From: Bradyrhizobium sp. KBS0727
GTDB taxonomy: Bacteria; Pseudomonadota; Alphaproteobacteria; Rhizobiales; Xanthobacteraceae
NCBI RefSeq assembly: GCF_005937885.2
Contig: NZ_CP042176.1
Location: 4,955,501-5,019,500 of the forward strand
DNA length: 64,000 nucleotides
Direction: 5' to 3'
Shown in pieces: positions 46,439-54,674 of the stretch. The first letter of the stretch is position 1; each line of letters starts with the position of its first letter. Both the position numbers and the translations under genes were made by a program. The notes below the pieces were generated by a model. It was given only the letters and a program-made list of their open reading frames with translations. It had not been told where the DNA came from and searched no databases.

Positions 46439-47317
46439 GTGGGTCCAAAACATTTCCAGAACAAAGCCAGGCGCGAATGGTGGTCGATTCACATCGAGGC
46501 CTGGCAGCGTAGCGGCGTTTCGCGCAAGGCGTATTGCCGTCAACATCGATTGGACGAGGGGACGTTCGCGCGTTGGCTCAAGGCGCTTGCTGGCGAGGAA
46601 GCTGCATGCAAGCTCACGGAATATCAGGCGGAATTGCGCCGTGAAAAGCGCCGTGAAAAGCGAGAAAAAGGGCTGCGACGACGCTTTAGCGTGAGCACGG
46701 ACGTGCGCAATCGCGCCATGCAAGCGTTCTGGGCGATGCACGTGGAGGCGATGAACTGGAGCGGAATGGGCGTACGCGAATATGCTGCGGCGCTGTCTCT
46801 GTCGCCCTATGCGCTTCGCAAATGGCGTGACCGGCTCGACGACGGCGAGGTCGAAATCGACTGGCGTGCGCATCTTCACCCCTCCGCCCGCCCCGTCGTT
46901 AGCACTAGTGCTAAGGAATCGACCTCCGAAAGCAGCTTGACAGGCGCTTTGAACGACGCTCCAGCGACGCCGGCCCGGCGCTTCTTCAGCGACGAACAGA
47001 AGCTGGCGATCGTGATGGAAACCGAGCAGCCGGGTGTGACGGTCTCCGGCGTTGCCCGCAAGCATGGGATCGTCGCGGGGCTGCTGTTCCGCTGGCGAGT
47101 AGAGTTCGGCGTGGCGCAGAAGAAGCGCGCGAAGCTTGTGCCCGTCGCGCTCGCCGACGGCATGGCGGCAACGCACTTTCTTCGTGAACTTGTGCAACCG
47201 CCGGAAGGAATGATGGGCGTTGACTTGGCCGACGGACGGCGTGTCTTTGCTCCCATCGGCAGCGATCCCGATGCCGTGCGGGTGCGCGTTGAGAGCGGAG
47301 AGATCGCACCATGCTGA
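46439..47317 (+). CDS. tnpA: IS66 accessory protein TnpA
   Basis: A 292-aa protein with two helix-turn-helix-like repeats: ARREWWSIHIEAWQRSGVSR / RQHRLDEGTFARWLK and MQAFWAMHVEAMNWSGMGVR / YALRKWRDRL, plus a third in the C-terminal half (DEQKLAIVMETEQPGVTVSG, GIVAGLLFRWR). This is the longer TnpA form with an internal duplication. GTG start with TTGGAG upstream. It overlaps tnpB by 7 bp. It is required, in an unknown way, for IS66 transposition. Confidence 0.85.
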   Translation: MGPKHFQNKARREWWSIHIEAWQRSGVSRKAYCRQHRLDEGTFARWLKALAGEEAACKLTEYQAELRREKRREKREKGLRRRFSVSTDVRNRAMQAFWAMHVEAMNWSGMGVREYAAALSLSPYALRKWRDRLDDGEVEIDWRAHLHPSARPVVSTSAKESTSESSLTGALNDAPATPARRFFSDEQKLAIVMETEQPGVTVSGVARKHGIVAGLLFRWRVEFGVAQKKRAKLVPVALADGMAATHFLRELVQPPEGMMGVDLADGRRVFAPIGSDPDAVRVRVESGEIAPC

Positions 47318-47664
47318 TCGTTCCTGCGGGCGTGAAAGTGCACCTGGCGCTCGGCTATACCGACATGCGGAAGGGCATGGATGGGCTTGCCATGCTGGCA
47401 CAGGAGATGCTGAAGAAGGACCCGTTCTCGGGTCACCTGTTTGCCTTCCGCGGCAAGAAGGCGTCGATGCTGAAGATCCTTTTCTGGGACGGCAATGGTC
47501 TTTGCTTGTTCACCAAACGGATCGACCAGGGCCGCTTTGCCTGGCCGGTAATGGCGGGCTATGACGGCTCGATCACATTGACGCCGGCACAGCTTGCGAT
47601 GCTGATCGAAGGCATCGACTGGCGCGCACCCGAGCGCGTGTGGAAGCCGGCGATCGCAGGCTGA
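47311..47664 (+). CDS. tnpB: IS66 TnpB (Orf2) protein
   Basis: A 117-aa protein: VKVHLALGYTDMRKGMDGLA, HLFAFRGKKASMLKILFWDG and LFTKRIDQGRFAWP are the invariant TnpB blocks. Full length. The ATG lies inside the end of tnpA, indicating translational coupling. Confidence 0.93.
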   Translation: MLIVPAGVKVHLALGYTDMRKGMDGLAMLAQEMLKKDPFSGHLFAFRGKKASMLKILFWDGNGLCLFTKRIDQGRFAWPVMAGYDGSITLTPAQLAMLIEGIDWRAPERVWKPAIAG

Positions 47665-47733
47665 ATCGCAAAAACCCGCATAGAATATGGCGACGTTGCT
47701 TCTTCGAATCAGCGTGTTCGAGTAGAATCGGAC

Positions 47734-49257
47734 ATGCAGCTCGATCTCAACAATCTGCCATCCGATACGGCGCTGTTGCACCGTCTGGTGCGAGAGATGG
47801 CCGTTGTCGTCGACAGCCGCGACGGTGAGATCGAGCGCCTCCAACTCATCATCAAGAAGTTGCAGCGAGCGCAGTTCGGGCGTCGCTCCGAACGCCTGGA
47901 TGCCGATCAACTGGCGCTCGCGCTTGAAGACCTCGACGGCGACATTGCCGGCACCCGGGAGAGCCGCCCGATAGTCATCGCCGAGACCGACAACGGACGC
48001 CCGAAACGCAAACCGCTGCCCGATCATCTGCCGCGCGAGGACGTTGTGCTCGCGATCGCCGGTGATACCTGCGGCTGTTGTGGTGGCGCGCTCCATGCGA
48101 TCGGCGAAAGCGTCAGTGAGATGCTGGACTGGGTGCCGGCGCAGCTTCGTGTGGTGCGCATCACTCGCCCGAAATACGCCTGTCGCGCCTGCAACGAAGT
48201 CGTGCAAGCGGCGGCGCCGGAGCGGCTGATCGCTGGTGGATTGGCCACACCGGCGCTGCTCGCGCAGGTGATGGTCAGTAAATATTGTGATCACACACCA
48301 CTTTATCGGCAGTCGCAGATCTTCGCCCGCCACGGCGTCGATCTCGGACGCTCGACGCTGGCCGGATGGGTTGGCGGCGCATGCTGGTGGCTGGAAGCCC
48401 TGCATGAGCGATTGTGCAAAAGCGTGTTCGCCTCCGACCATCTGTTTGCGGACGACACGCCGATCCCGGTGCTCGATCCGGGCCGTGGACGAACGAAAAC
48501 AGGACGGCTCCGGGTCTATGCTCGCGAACAACGCCCCTGGAATGGACCGGAACCGCCGGCGGCGGTCTATCTGTTTGCGCCGGACCGGAAAGCGGAGCGA
48601 CCGGTGGCGCATCTCGAACGGTTCAAGGGCGTCCTGCACGTAGATGGTTACGCGGGATTCGAGCGGTTGACCGGCAATGGAGATATCGTGCTCGCCGCCT
48701 GCTGGGCGCATACAAGACGCAAGTTCTACGAGGTCGCCGAGGCGACCGGCTCGCCGGTGGCAGCCGAGGCGTTGCGCCGGATCGGCGAACTCTATGCCAT
48801 CGAAGCGCGCGTGCGTGGGCAGTCGTCCGCTCATCGGCTTGCCGAGCGGCGCTCCTTCTCCAGACCGATCGTTCAAGCGCTGCACACCTGGCTGGAAGCG
48901 CAGCTTCCCCGCGTCGCCGGCCGCAGCACGCTTGCCGAGGCGATCCGTTACGCGCTCTCGCGCTGGGAAGGCCTGACGCGCTTCCTGCATGATGGACGCA
49001 TCGAACTCGACACCAACCCGGTCGAGCGCGCAATCCGCCCGGTGGCGCTCGGTCGCAAGAACCATCTGTTCGCCGGCAGCGATGGCGGCGGGCATCGCTG
49101 GGCGGTCGCCTGTTCCCTGGTCGAAACCTGCAAGCTCAACGACGTCGAACCCTACGCCTACCTGCGTGACGTGTTGCAGCGTATGGTCGACGGACATCCC
49201 GTGAACCGTCTCGACGAACTGCTGCCGTGGAACTGGAAATCCGCAGAGCCCTTGTGA
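47734..49257 (+). CDS. tnpC: IS66 transposase TnpC
   Basis: A 507-aa DDE transposase: N-terminal coiled coil (DSRDGEIERLQLIIKKLQRA), zinc-binding DTCGCCGGALHAIGE with YACRAC, and catalytic residues in FADDTPIPVLDPG, LHVDGYAGF and the Glu of TNPVERAIRPVALG, followed by KNHLFAGSDGGG. No stops. A 70-bp gap separates it from tnpB. Confidence 0.94.
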   Translation: MQLDLNNLPSDTALLHRLVREMAVVVDSRDGEIERLQLIIKKLQRAQFGRRSERLDADQLALALEDLDGDIAGTRESRPIVIAETDNGRPKRKPLPDHLPREDVVLAIAGDTCGCCGGALHAIGESVSEMLDWVPAQLRVVRITRPKYACRACNEVVQAAAPERLIAGGLATPALLAQVMVSKYCDHTPLYRQSQIFARHGVDLGRSTLAGWVGGACWWLEALHERLCKSVFASDHLFADDTPIPVLDPGRGRTKTGRLRVYAREQRPWNGPEPPAAVYLFAPDRKAERPVAHLERFKGVLHVDGYAGFERLTGNGDIVLAACWAHTRRKFYEVAEATGSPVAAEALRRIGELYAIEARVRGQSSAHRLAERRSFSRPIVQALHTWLEAQLPRVAGRSTLAEAIRYALSRWEGLTRFLHDGRIELDTNPVERAIRPVALGRKNHLFAGSDGGGHRWAVACSLVETCKLNDVEPYAYLRDVLQRMVDGHPVNRLDELLPWNWKSAEPL

Positions 49258-49419
49258 TTTGAACCTGCGCCGCACGGATCTGCCAGCTTGCCCGTCATGC
49301 CAACGGCCACGGGCATCAGCTGCACTAGCCAAATATAGCGCGAAATGCCATCCTAGAGGCACTAGCGGCCGTGAAGGGCCATACGGGCGACAACGCCCGA
49401 ATAATATCGAGGCTATCAA

Positions 49420-49650
49420 ATGGTCACTAAACGACATCAACCAAAGTTGTTCGAACGTCGTGGGGACGCACGTATCATAGATCGCAGTGATATCTCTCAC
49501 TTCCTCGGCAAATGCGAGCTGTGCGGAAAGGAGGATGAGCTTCGGCCGTACGGCCCAAACCACGAAAATATCTGTTTCAAGTGCGGCATGAAAAGTAAGG
49601 AATTGACTAAGAAGCGGTTCACCGAAATGCTGAAGGGTACTGGGCACTGA
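49420..49650 (+). CDS. Small zinc-ribbon protein of unknown function
   Basis: A 76-aa basic protein with one CELCGKEDELRPYGPNHE block and a second CFKCGMK block: two Cys-x2-Cys pairs 20 residues apart, typical of a zinc ribbon. Start ATG 49420 follows a weak GAGG. It is not part of the IS66 set and lies in the accessory insert between the relaxase and transglycosylase genes. It may bind nucleic acid; no closer assignment is possible. Confidence 0.6.
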   Translation: MVTKRHQPKLFERRGDARIIDRSDISHFLGKCELCGKEDELRPYGPNHENICFKCGMKSKELTKKRFTEMLKGTGH

Positions 49651-49741
49651 GGGCTGAATATCGGACATCGCGAAGACGGAGGCTGCAATAGCTGAGGCCT
49701 CTCCAGATGGCTCATCTTTGCGATGTGACAGGGATAAAGAG

Positions 49742-49966
49742 GTGACGCAGTCTTCCCGAAACGCAGCAGACGCAGGACTGCTTTCCGAAGCCATTGCCGC
49801 GCTTAGTGAGCTGGTCTCGCGCGCGCAGGAAGTCCACGATCGATCGTTCGACGATGGCCATTCCGTTGATACATGGCAGAGCGATGAACTCCGTGCCGCG
49901 ATAAAGCGTGCCGAAGCGGTGATCGCGAAAGCGGAAGCTGCCATAGCTGAGCCCCGTACAAAGTAG
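49742..49966 (+). CDS. Small helical hypothetical protein
   Basis: A 74-aa protein from GTG 49742 (AAAGAG upstream): LLSEAIAALSELVSRAQEVH, DTWQSDELRAAIKRAEAVIA and KAEAAIAEPRTK. Strongly helical and charged. A near copy of its 3' end (KTEAAIAEAS) is readable at about 49668-49700 just upstream, so the gene seems to be the survivor of a small duplication. Family not recognised. Confidence 0.45.
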   Translation: MTQSSRNAADAGLLSEAIAALSELVSRAQEVHDRSFDDGHSVDTWQSDELRAAIKRAEAVIAKAEAAIAEPRTK

Positions 49967-50128
49967 GAGCTCCCCGAGTCGGTGCTTTGCCACCCAAGGC
50001 CGCTAGGCTCGTCAAGACCCGACGTCATGTGCAGCCTCCGGACGCATACGTCGTGTTTCCCCACTGCCCTCGCGTATCCGCCCATTCTTCCCCAGGGCAC
50101 GCTAATGCATACGAGCTTGCACATTCGG

Positions 50129-51022
50129 TCATCGCAAACCTCCCACATCAGATCTCGCGACGAAGAGCCCAGTGGCTTGAGGCACGATGGCCGAGATATC
50201 GCGAGCGGAGTCGGCCGTCGGAGTTCGGTTCGGTAGGCGAATAGGCTGCACCCAGACAAAGGTATTTGAGTTATCGGACCGCACAACGAAGAGCGCCGCT
50301 GCCGATGGCCGCAGACTCGCGACTGCGCTGGAAACGGCAATATCGCTGCCGACCACTGACGTAAGCTTGTCCAAATAGGCTTGGGTCTCGGCTGGCAATG
50401 GACGACCAGCAAGATGTTCTTCGTAGCGAGCAGGTCCCGCGTTGTAGGCTGCAAGGAAGCCCGGCGAACCGTACTGGTCGTGCAGTTTACGAAGGTACGC
50501 AGTACCTGCAAGAATGTTGTCCCGGGCATCGTAAGGATCGTTGCCGAGGCCGTACCGCAGGCGCAAGTCCGTCCAGGTATTCGGCATGATTTGCATCAGC
50601 CCCAAGGCGCCTTTCGGGGACCTGGCGCGAACATCTCCCGCGCTTTCCGCGCCTAAGACCGAGCGTATCCATTGCACGGGTACGCCGAAGCGACGCGAGG
50701 CATCGTCAATGAAACCCGCGAGGGGATCGCTAGTTCGGGAACTCGCTGTATGCGTTGCGGCTCGTGTCTCCCCTGCAGCAGAAAAGTCGCACACAGTCAG
50801 GAGAAAGAACAACGGTACGACGACGCGAACGCTCCTCCCGAACGACCGCAAGCATGCCGTCGTGCTCGCGCCCGTCCAGGGTAAAGCCGCTTCGCGCCGG
50901 CCTTTCGGCCGCCCTGGATCGCCGCTGCGCGCGACGGCTGCGCGGTTGTTGGTCGAGATGAAGAAATGGTGCCGCACTCGGTCGAACAGAGGAATGGCAG
51001 ATCTAATTCCCAACACGCGCAC
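50129..51022 (-). CDS. Lytic transglycosylase of the conjugation system (VirB1/TrbN-like)
   Basis: A 297-aa protein in which a hydrophobic signal segment (VVVPLFFLLTVCDFSAAG) comes before an SLT domain: VPVQWIRSVLGAESAGDVRA (catalytic Glu), GALGLMQIMPNTW and FLAAYNAGPARYE. It opens peptidoglycan for the transfer apparatus. GTG 51022 starts 2 bp after the traF stop, but the signal peptide would then begin only near residue 66; a later non-ATG start is possible. Neighbour order traF-transglycosylase is typical of this ICE class. Confidence 0.85.
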   Translation of the reverse strand: MRVLGIRSAIPLFDRVRHHFFISTNNRAAVARSGDPGRPKGRREAALPWTGASTTACLRSFGRSVRVVVPLFFLLTVCDFSAAGETRAATHTASSRTSDPLAGFIDDASRRFGVPVQWIRSVLGAESAGDVRARSPKGALGLMQIMPNTWTDLRLRYGLGNDPYDARDNILAGTAYLRKLHDQYGSPGFLAAYNAGPARYEEHLAGRPLPAETQAYLDKLTSVVGSDIAVSSAVASLRPSAAALFVVRSDNSNTFVWVQPIRLPNRTPTADSARDISAIVPQATGLFVARSDVGGLR

Positions 51023-51024
51023 GA

Positions 51025-51537
51025 TCAGTCCTCCCAGGTCCACACAGGGAACGCTCGGCCAATCACGGCTGATGTCGGCAAGAACCCGAAATAGCGGCCA
51101 TCCAGCGAGTTGACGGACTGCCAGTTCATGACAAAGAACTCGCCCTCGCCGACGACGCGGCAGCCCTGCCATTTGGGGAGCGGCCGGCCGCGGCCATCGC
51201 GATCTCGCGCTTCGCCCATTTCGATCGCATCGACAGACACCGTGAGCCCGCTTCGGCAGACGGTCTGCCCCGGAAGCGCCAGCACGCGTTTGAGCATCGG
51301 CACGCCGGCGGGCAGATAGCCGCTCAAGTCGAGGAAGGTCGCAAGCGGTTCCGGCGGCTGAACGACAATCAACTCAGTGACGAACAGGTTGTCCGCCGGT
51401 CGCAAGCGATAGAGGCCGATCGGTACACTGTCGGACGGATTCCAGACGTAGAGCGGTGTCGTCTCCAGAACGGTCGGCGCGATGAGGGCGGCCGCGCCGG
51501 CAAGCATCGCGGTCCACGTCTTCAAGCAGTTTTTCAT
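51025..51537 (-). CDS. traF: TraF, S26-family conjugative signal peptidase
   Basis: A 170-aa membrane-anchored peptidase with the catalytic Ser in PSDSVPIGLYRL (about Ser37) and the Lys in MLKRVLALPG (about Lys83), and the terminal block SLDGRYFGFLPTSAVIGRA. TraF of RP4 matures and cyclises the TrbC pilin. The trbC gene has been lost from this element, so this enzyme may lack its substrate. ATG 51537 is chosen at the start of the membrane segment; it overlaps the DUF2840 stop by 4 bp. Confidence 0.9.
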   Translation of the reverse strand: MKNCLKTWTAMLAGAAALIAPTVLETTPLYVWNPSDSVPIGLYRLRPADNLFVTELIVVQPPEPLATFLDLSGYLPAGVPMLKRVLALPGQTVCRSGLTVSVDAIEMGEARDRDGRGRPLPKWQGCRVVGEGEFFVMNWQSVNSLDGRYFGFLPTSAVIGRAFPVWTWED

Positions 51538-51998
51538 CGCATGATCCTCTGCCGGCGAAGCCACGCCTGGTGTCGCGCTTTCGTGTAAGGACGCGGGTTC
51601 TCGTTGACAGACAGGCGGTTATGAACGTGATGCCAATAGTCGGGCGCAGCGTCCGCCGGATCGACGCCGAGCGCTTCGACCGCATCGATCAGCTGAAGCA
51701 CCCGTTCGACCTTGGGCCAGCCAGGCAAACGCAGAAGAATCTCACCGCCCGGCTTCACATACGGCACCGTCGAGCACCGCTGTCCCGGTGCGACCGCCCG
51801 CAGGATGTCGATCCGCGAGATCGCCGTTCCGAAGTCGCTCGACGTCCAGCGAACGAAAGCAAAGATGCTACCTGGCGCAAATGACAGGAGCCGTCGGCGA
51901 GGGTCGAGGATCTTTTCCTCGACGGCACGTCCGAACCGAATGCGGTTCTCGATGCGCTTCTCGAGCCAAAGGAGTTCGACTTCCGTGACATCGGTCAT
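51534..51998 (-). CDS. DUF2840 protein
   Basis: A 154-aa protein: LWLEKRIENRIRFGRAVEEK, LLSFAPGSIFAFVRWTSSDF and ILRAVAPGQRCSTVPYVKPG, with WHHVHNRLSVNENPRPYTKA near the end. The whole family is limited to this ICE type, always next to traF. Function unknown. ATG 51998 overlaps the repA stop by 4 bp. Confidence 0.88.
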   Translation of the reverse strand: MTDVTEVELLWLEKRIENRIRFGRAVEEKILDPRRRLLSFAPGSIFAFVRWTSSDFGTAISRIDILRAVAPGQRCSTVPYVKPGGEILLRLPGWPKVERVLQLIDAVEALGVDPADAAPDYWHHVHNRLSVNENPRPYTKARHQAWLRRQRIMR

Positions 51999-52933
51999 GG
52001 GGCACTCCGAGCTTTGGTAGGCTGCTGGTTGCCGAGCTGGAGTGCGATGACGAGAGCGCATCGTCGAAATATTGACCAACCGCGCGCGGCTGAGCAGGCG
52101 GACCGCTTTCGACGGTTATCCCCAGCAAAGCGAAGGACGCTGTCCTGGGGGTCGCGCGTGAGCACGAGTTGGTAGCCGGGCAATGTCTGCGGCTGCACGA
52201 TCTGGCGTACTTCGCATGCAAAATGCTTGAGCGGTGACAAGCTCCCGGACTTTGCATTGAGATGCACAAGGTTAAAACTCCAGCCGCCATCTTGTCGGCC
52301 GCCATGCTTGCGCACGAGGCGGTAAAGCCAGCGCTCAAGTCCGCTCGTCACATCGAAATACGCTCGCTCAATGGTGAGCACGAGCGCGTCATCGATCACG
52401 CCGGCATAGCACCAATCAGGTAAGATCAGCTCAGGCCCGATGGGGCGTCCGTTTGCGTCAGCCGTTTCCCTCCACTCGTTGATGCAGGAGAAACGATACC
52501 GCCGCCGTTCTGCGGGCTGGTCGATCGAAGTAAGCACCGTCGTCGATTGCAATCTGTCGGGTCCCGCTTTCAGCCGATCGTAGTCGCGCGCGCACGTGCC
52601 ATGGCCGACGAATGTCAGATTCTCGCACGGAGTTGCAGCCATCAGGCGCGAGGTCTTCAGGCCCGCGTCTCGCGCTTCGACGACTCGCGATGCAGCCCAG
52701 ATCAGAACATCGGCGTCCCAGATGGTTGCGATGCCATGTTCCGGAACGGCCTCGACGCGAATAGATATCGGCCCAGCACGAAAGTTGATGGGAACGACAC
52801 GTTTGGTCTTTGCGAGGGAAAAGAATGGATAGGACATCTGATCTCGCGCGTCGCGCGGCGCCAAATCGCCGGGTAACGCACGAAAGAGCTCAAGCTGATC
52901 GAGCTCGGACAGGTATTTGCACCGCATCGCCAT
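51995..52933 (-). CDS. repA: Replication initiator protein RepA (RPA family)
   Basis: A 312-aa protein of the plasmid/ICE RepA-like family: MSYPFFSLAKTKRVVPINFR, IWDADVLIWAASRVVEARDA, RLQSTTVLTSIDQPAERRRY, TIERAYFDVTSGLERWLYRL and KHGGRQDGGWSFNL. It probably supports autonomous replication of the excised circle. ATG 52933 with AAGAGG is preferred to TTG 52948. The last 40 residues are basic and low-complexity and do not look like the usual C-terminus; a parA gene that often follows repA in related elements is absent, so a deletion may have fused this end. Confidence 0.85.
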   Translation of the reverse strand: MAMRCKYLSELDQLELFRALPGDLAPRDARDQMSYPFFSLAKTKRVVPINFRAGPISIRVEAVPEHGIATIWDADVLIWAASRVVEARDAGLKTSRLMAATPCENLTFVGHGTCARDYDRLKAGPDRLQSTTVLTSIDQPAERRRYRFSCINEWRETADANGRPIGPELILPDWCYAGVIDDALVLTIERAYFDVTSGLERWLYRLVRKHGGRQDGGWSFNLVHLNAKSGSLSPLKHFACEVRQIVQPQTLPGYQLVLTRDPQDSVLRFAGDNRRKRSACSAARGWSIFRRCALVIALQLGNQQPTKARSAP

Positions 52934-52948
52934 TGTTCCTCTTGGCAA

Positions 52949-53230
52949 TTAGCGGCGTTCCTGGCCCGCATACGGGCGCAGGGTCGGATGTTTCTTGGCG
53001 GGCAGTACCGTGCCCTTGCCGGGATCTGATGTCGATTTCTTGGCACCAAGATCAGCCCAGGCCTTCAGATCATCCAGCCCGTAGACGACGCGACCGCCGA
53101 TCTTCCGATAGATCGGTCCTGTGCCGTACGTGCGGTGCTTTTCAAGGGTGCGGCCGGAAAGGCCCAGATATCGTGCAGCCTCTGGCGTGCGCAGAAATCG
53201 CGGCGGTAAGCCGGCCATTGGATCGGGCAT
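52949..53230 (-). CDS. AlpA/excisionase-type helix-turn-helix protein
   Basis: A 93-aa MerR-like DNA-binding protein: RFLRTPEAARYLGLSGRTLE and GPIYRKIGGRVVYGLDDLKA form the HTH_17 fold used by AlpA and Xis proteins. It lies directly before repA in the usual order and may control repA or assist excision. Confidence 0.9.
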   Translation of the reverse strand: MPDPMAGLPPRFLRTPEAARYLGLSGRTLEKHRTYGTGPIYRKIGGRVVYGLDDLKAWADLGAKKSTSDPGKGTVLPAKKHPTLRPYAGQERR

Positions 53231-53359
53231 TTGAAAACTCTTTGATGACGACGCGTACCGGCGGTGGCGCCGGCGGGTGTGCGGTCATCATGGAGGGGCA
53301 GGCCCGCGCAGGGGATGCCGATGATCAAGGGGCTGATTTTCGATACCCCCGAAGAGGCA

Positions 53360-53992
53360 CTACTTGTCTCTGCGCTTGGGGCGCAGAAGGTCGCGATAGC
53401 CGCCGCGCATCAATGCGAGACCGCCTTGCACGAGACGGATGGTTCGATTGCGCAGATCGTGCGTTTTCCAGGCGCGATACGGGATTCGCTTTTTGCCGAA
53501 GTAGACCTCGGCGATCGCACGATAAGTGCTACCAGCCCCGCGCGCATCGAGCGCGCGAATGGCGGCGCTGAGCCGTTCGCGTCTCTGTTTGGATAGCTGG
53601 TGAAAAGCAGGTCCTGGAGGGCGCCCATTGATTGCGCGCCAAAGCCTTCGGGCAGCATAGGCGCGTGCGTCGAAATCGCTGTCAAACGGCAACTCCGCCA
53701 CATAGTTGGTACCGATAGCGGGCGGCTCTTTTAGCCAGACACGATGCTCCACGCCGCCGACACGAAGGATGGCGTGCCAACCATCGGAGGCGCGCCGCAC
53801 CCGACCGGCCGCAAGATCGAGCAGTGGCTGAGGCGTGTCCCCCTTAAGCCGCGACGTGGTTGCTGCAACTGGAACGACAGTCGGCAGAACCTCTGGCGCC
53901 CAAAAGATTACTTGCTTGCCACAAGACTCTTGCGGGTCATGAGCGAAAGCAGATACCCCACCTCCTCCGGAATTCCGGGGTTGCCTCGCCAT
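53360..53992 (-). CDS. DUF2285-domain protein (downstream half of a frameshifted DUF6499-DUF2285 gene)
   Basis: A 210-aa frame. From AHDPQESCGKQVIFWAPEVL onwards it matches DUF2285 proteins: DGWHAILRVGGVEHRVWL, AARRLWRAINGRPPGPAFHQ and YFGKKRIPYRAWKTHDLRNR. The first 15 residues are out of character. Relatives carry an N-terminal DUF6499 unit in the same chain, which here is in another frame (53937-54131). One extra C near 53950 would explain the split. The DUF2285 part resembles plasmid transcription factors with a helical C-terminus. Confidence 0.8.
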   Translation of the reverse strand: MARQPRNSGGGGVSAFAHDPQESCGKQVIFWAPEVLPTVVPVAATTSRLKGDTPQPLLDLAAGRVRRASDGWHAILRVGGVEHRVWLKEPPAIGTNYVAELPFDSDFDARAYAARRLWRAINGRPPGPAFHQLSKQRRERLSAAIRALDARGAGSTYRAIAEVYFGKKRIPYRAWKTHDLRNRTIRLVQGGLALMRGGYRDLLRPKRRDK

Positions 53993-54131
53993 CAGGACTG
54001 TTGGCGATCATCGCTTCGTAGTCGCGTCGGTAATCCACGTTGCGACGAAGACATTCCCAGGCGATGTCGGCGATCTCTGCCTCCTGAAGACTCTTGTAGG
54101 ATTCCGGCGACCGCCAGTCGAACTCAGGCAT
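53937..54131 (-). CDS. DUF6499 (transcriptional-regulator-like) N-terminal unit
   Basis: A 64-aa frame from ATG 54131: MPEFDWRSPESYKSLQEAEI, AWECLRRNVDYRRDYEAMIA and FRRRWGICF, the complete DUF6499 unit, ending at a TGA right where the following protein would continue as AHDPQ. The W-G-x-x-F hinge is where family members pass into DUF2285. It overlaps the next frame by about 55 bp, as expected after a single-base indel. Confidence 0.75.
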   Translation of the reverse strand: MPEFDWRSPESYKSLQEAEIADIAWECLRRNVDYRRDYEAMIANSPDGEATPEFRRRWGICFRS

Positions 54132-54295
54132 TGCTTCCGCCCCATTCACAAAGCTAACGAGGATTGCGGCGCAATAATTCTGATCGATTGGGTTGTGGGA
54201 AGACCCTAGTTTGGCACCACGTGGTGCGCCGGGATGACCACGAATGAGTCGAAGAAAATTGTGCTGACGACGGATATAGGGTCGGTAGATTTCTT

Positions 54296-54583
54296 CTAAT
54301 TCGAGCCGGCACCGCGCAAGAGGCGTCCCCGCTCTGTAACCCACTTAGCGCGCGCAAGATGAGTCAGGTATGCATTGTGCGCGCGGTCGGGTTCTCGCTC
54401 TGGATCGATATGTAACACTATTCGTGTAACTTCTCGCCAGTCGGCCCCCTCGCTCTCGGCCTGCAAAAGGCGCGTGTAGGTCACGACATGCTGCTCATCA
54501 TAGGGCGTCAGCGCCGATTCATTTGGCGCTGCATCAGCGACGTCGGGGTCGAGCGGCGGTCTATTCACGTAAGTATACAGCAC
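54296..54583 (-). CDS. Small ICE-specific protein (DUF2285-like)
   Basis: A 95-aa protein: DPDVADAAPNESALTPYDEQ, HVVTYTRLLQAESEGADWRE, VTRIVLHIDPEREPDRAHNA and HLARAKWVTERGRLLRG. It corresponds to a conserved small protein encoded next to DUF6499/DUF2285 genes, where the IVLHIDPxREPxRA segment forms a helix-turn-helix-like unit. It starts the minus-strand operon and is divergent from the XRE regulator. Confidence 0.8.
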   Translation of the reverse strand: MLYTYVNRPPLDPDVADAAPNESALTPYDEQHVVTYTRLLQAESEGADWREVTRIVLHIDPEREPDRAHNAYLTHLARAKWVTERGRLLRGAGSN

Positions 54584-54613
54584 TTCATTAAATCCTCACG
54601 CCTTTCTTAAGGA

Positions 54614-54635
54614 CCAGCCTATCGGAATAGGTTGG
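54614..54635. promoter_or_regulatory. Inverted repeat, candidate operator between divergent genes
   Basis: CCAGCCTAT-CGGA-ATAGGTTGG is a 9-bp inverted repeat with one mismatch, placed between the divergent starts at 54583 and 54675. The HTH protein encoded next to it may bind here. Confidence 0.5.
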
Positions 54636-54674
54636 TTATAGCCAGTGGTTTGATGGTCAACCGAATGGCTGCTT

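Larger units (their letters stand above)
46357..49280 (+). mobile_element. IS66-family insertion sequence (three genes)
   Basis: Three ORFs in the order tnpA-tnpB-tnpC with the typical sizes identify an IS66 element. The left tip is GTAAGCGTCCG at 46357-46367, the usual start of IS66 terminal repeats. The expected reverse complement was not found after tnpC; the sequence 20-25 bp past the stop (GCCGCACGGA) may be what is left of a truncated right end. All three ORFs are open, but loss of one end would immobilise the copy. It separates the relaxase promoter from the lytic transglycosylase genes. Confidence 0.85.

Noticed and set aside
46876-50529. A 1217-codon open frame on the minus strand opposite the IS66 genes
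   Set aside because: It runs antisense to tnpA-tnpB-tnpC and the transglycosylase, has no domain character and reflects the high GC content of the coding strand.
53937-53992. Programmed ribosomal frameshifting between the DUF6499 and DUF2285 frames
   Set aside because: No slippery heptamer or downstream structure is evident at the hinge; a simple indel explains the split.
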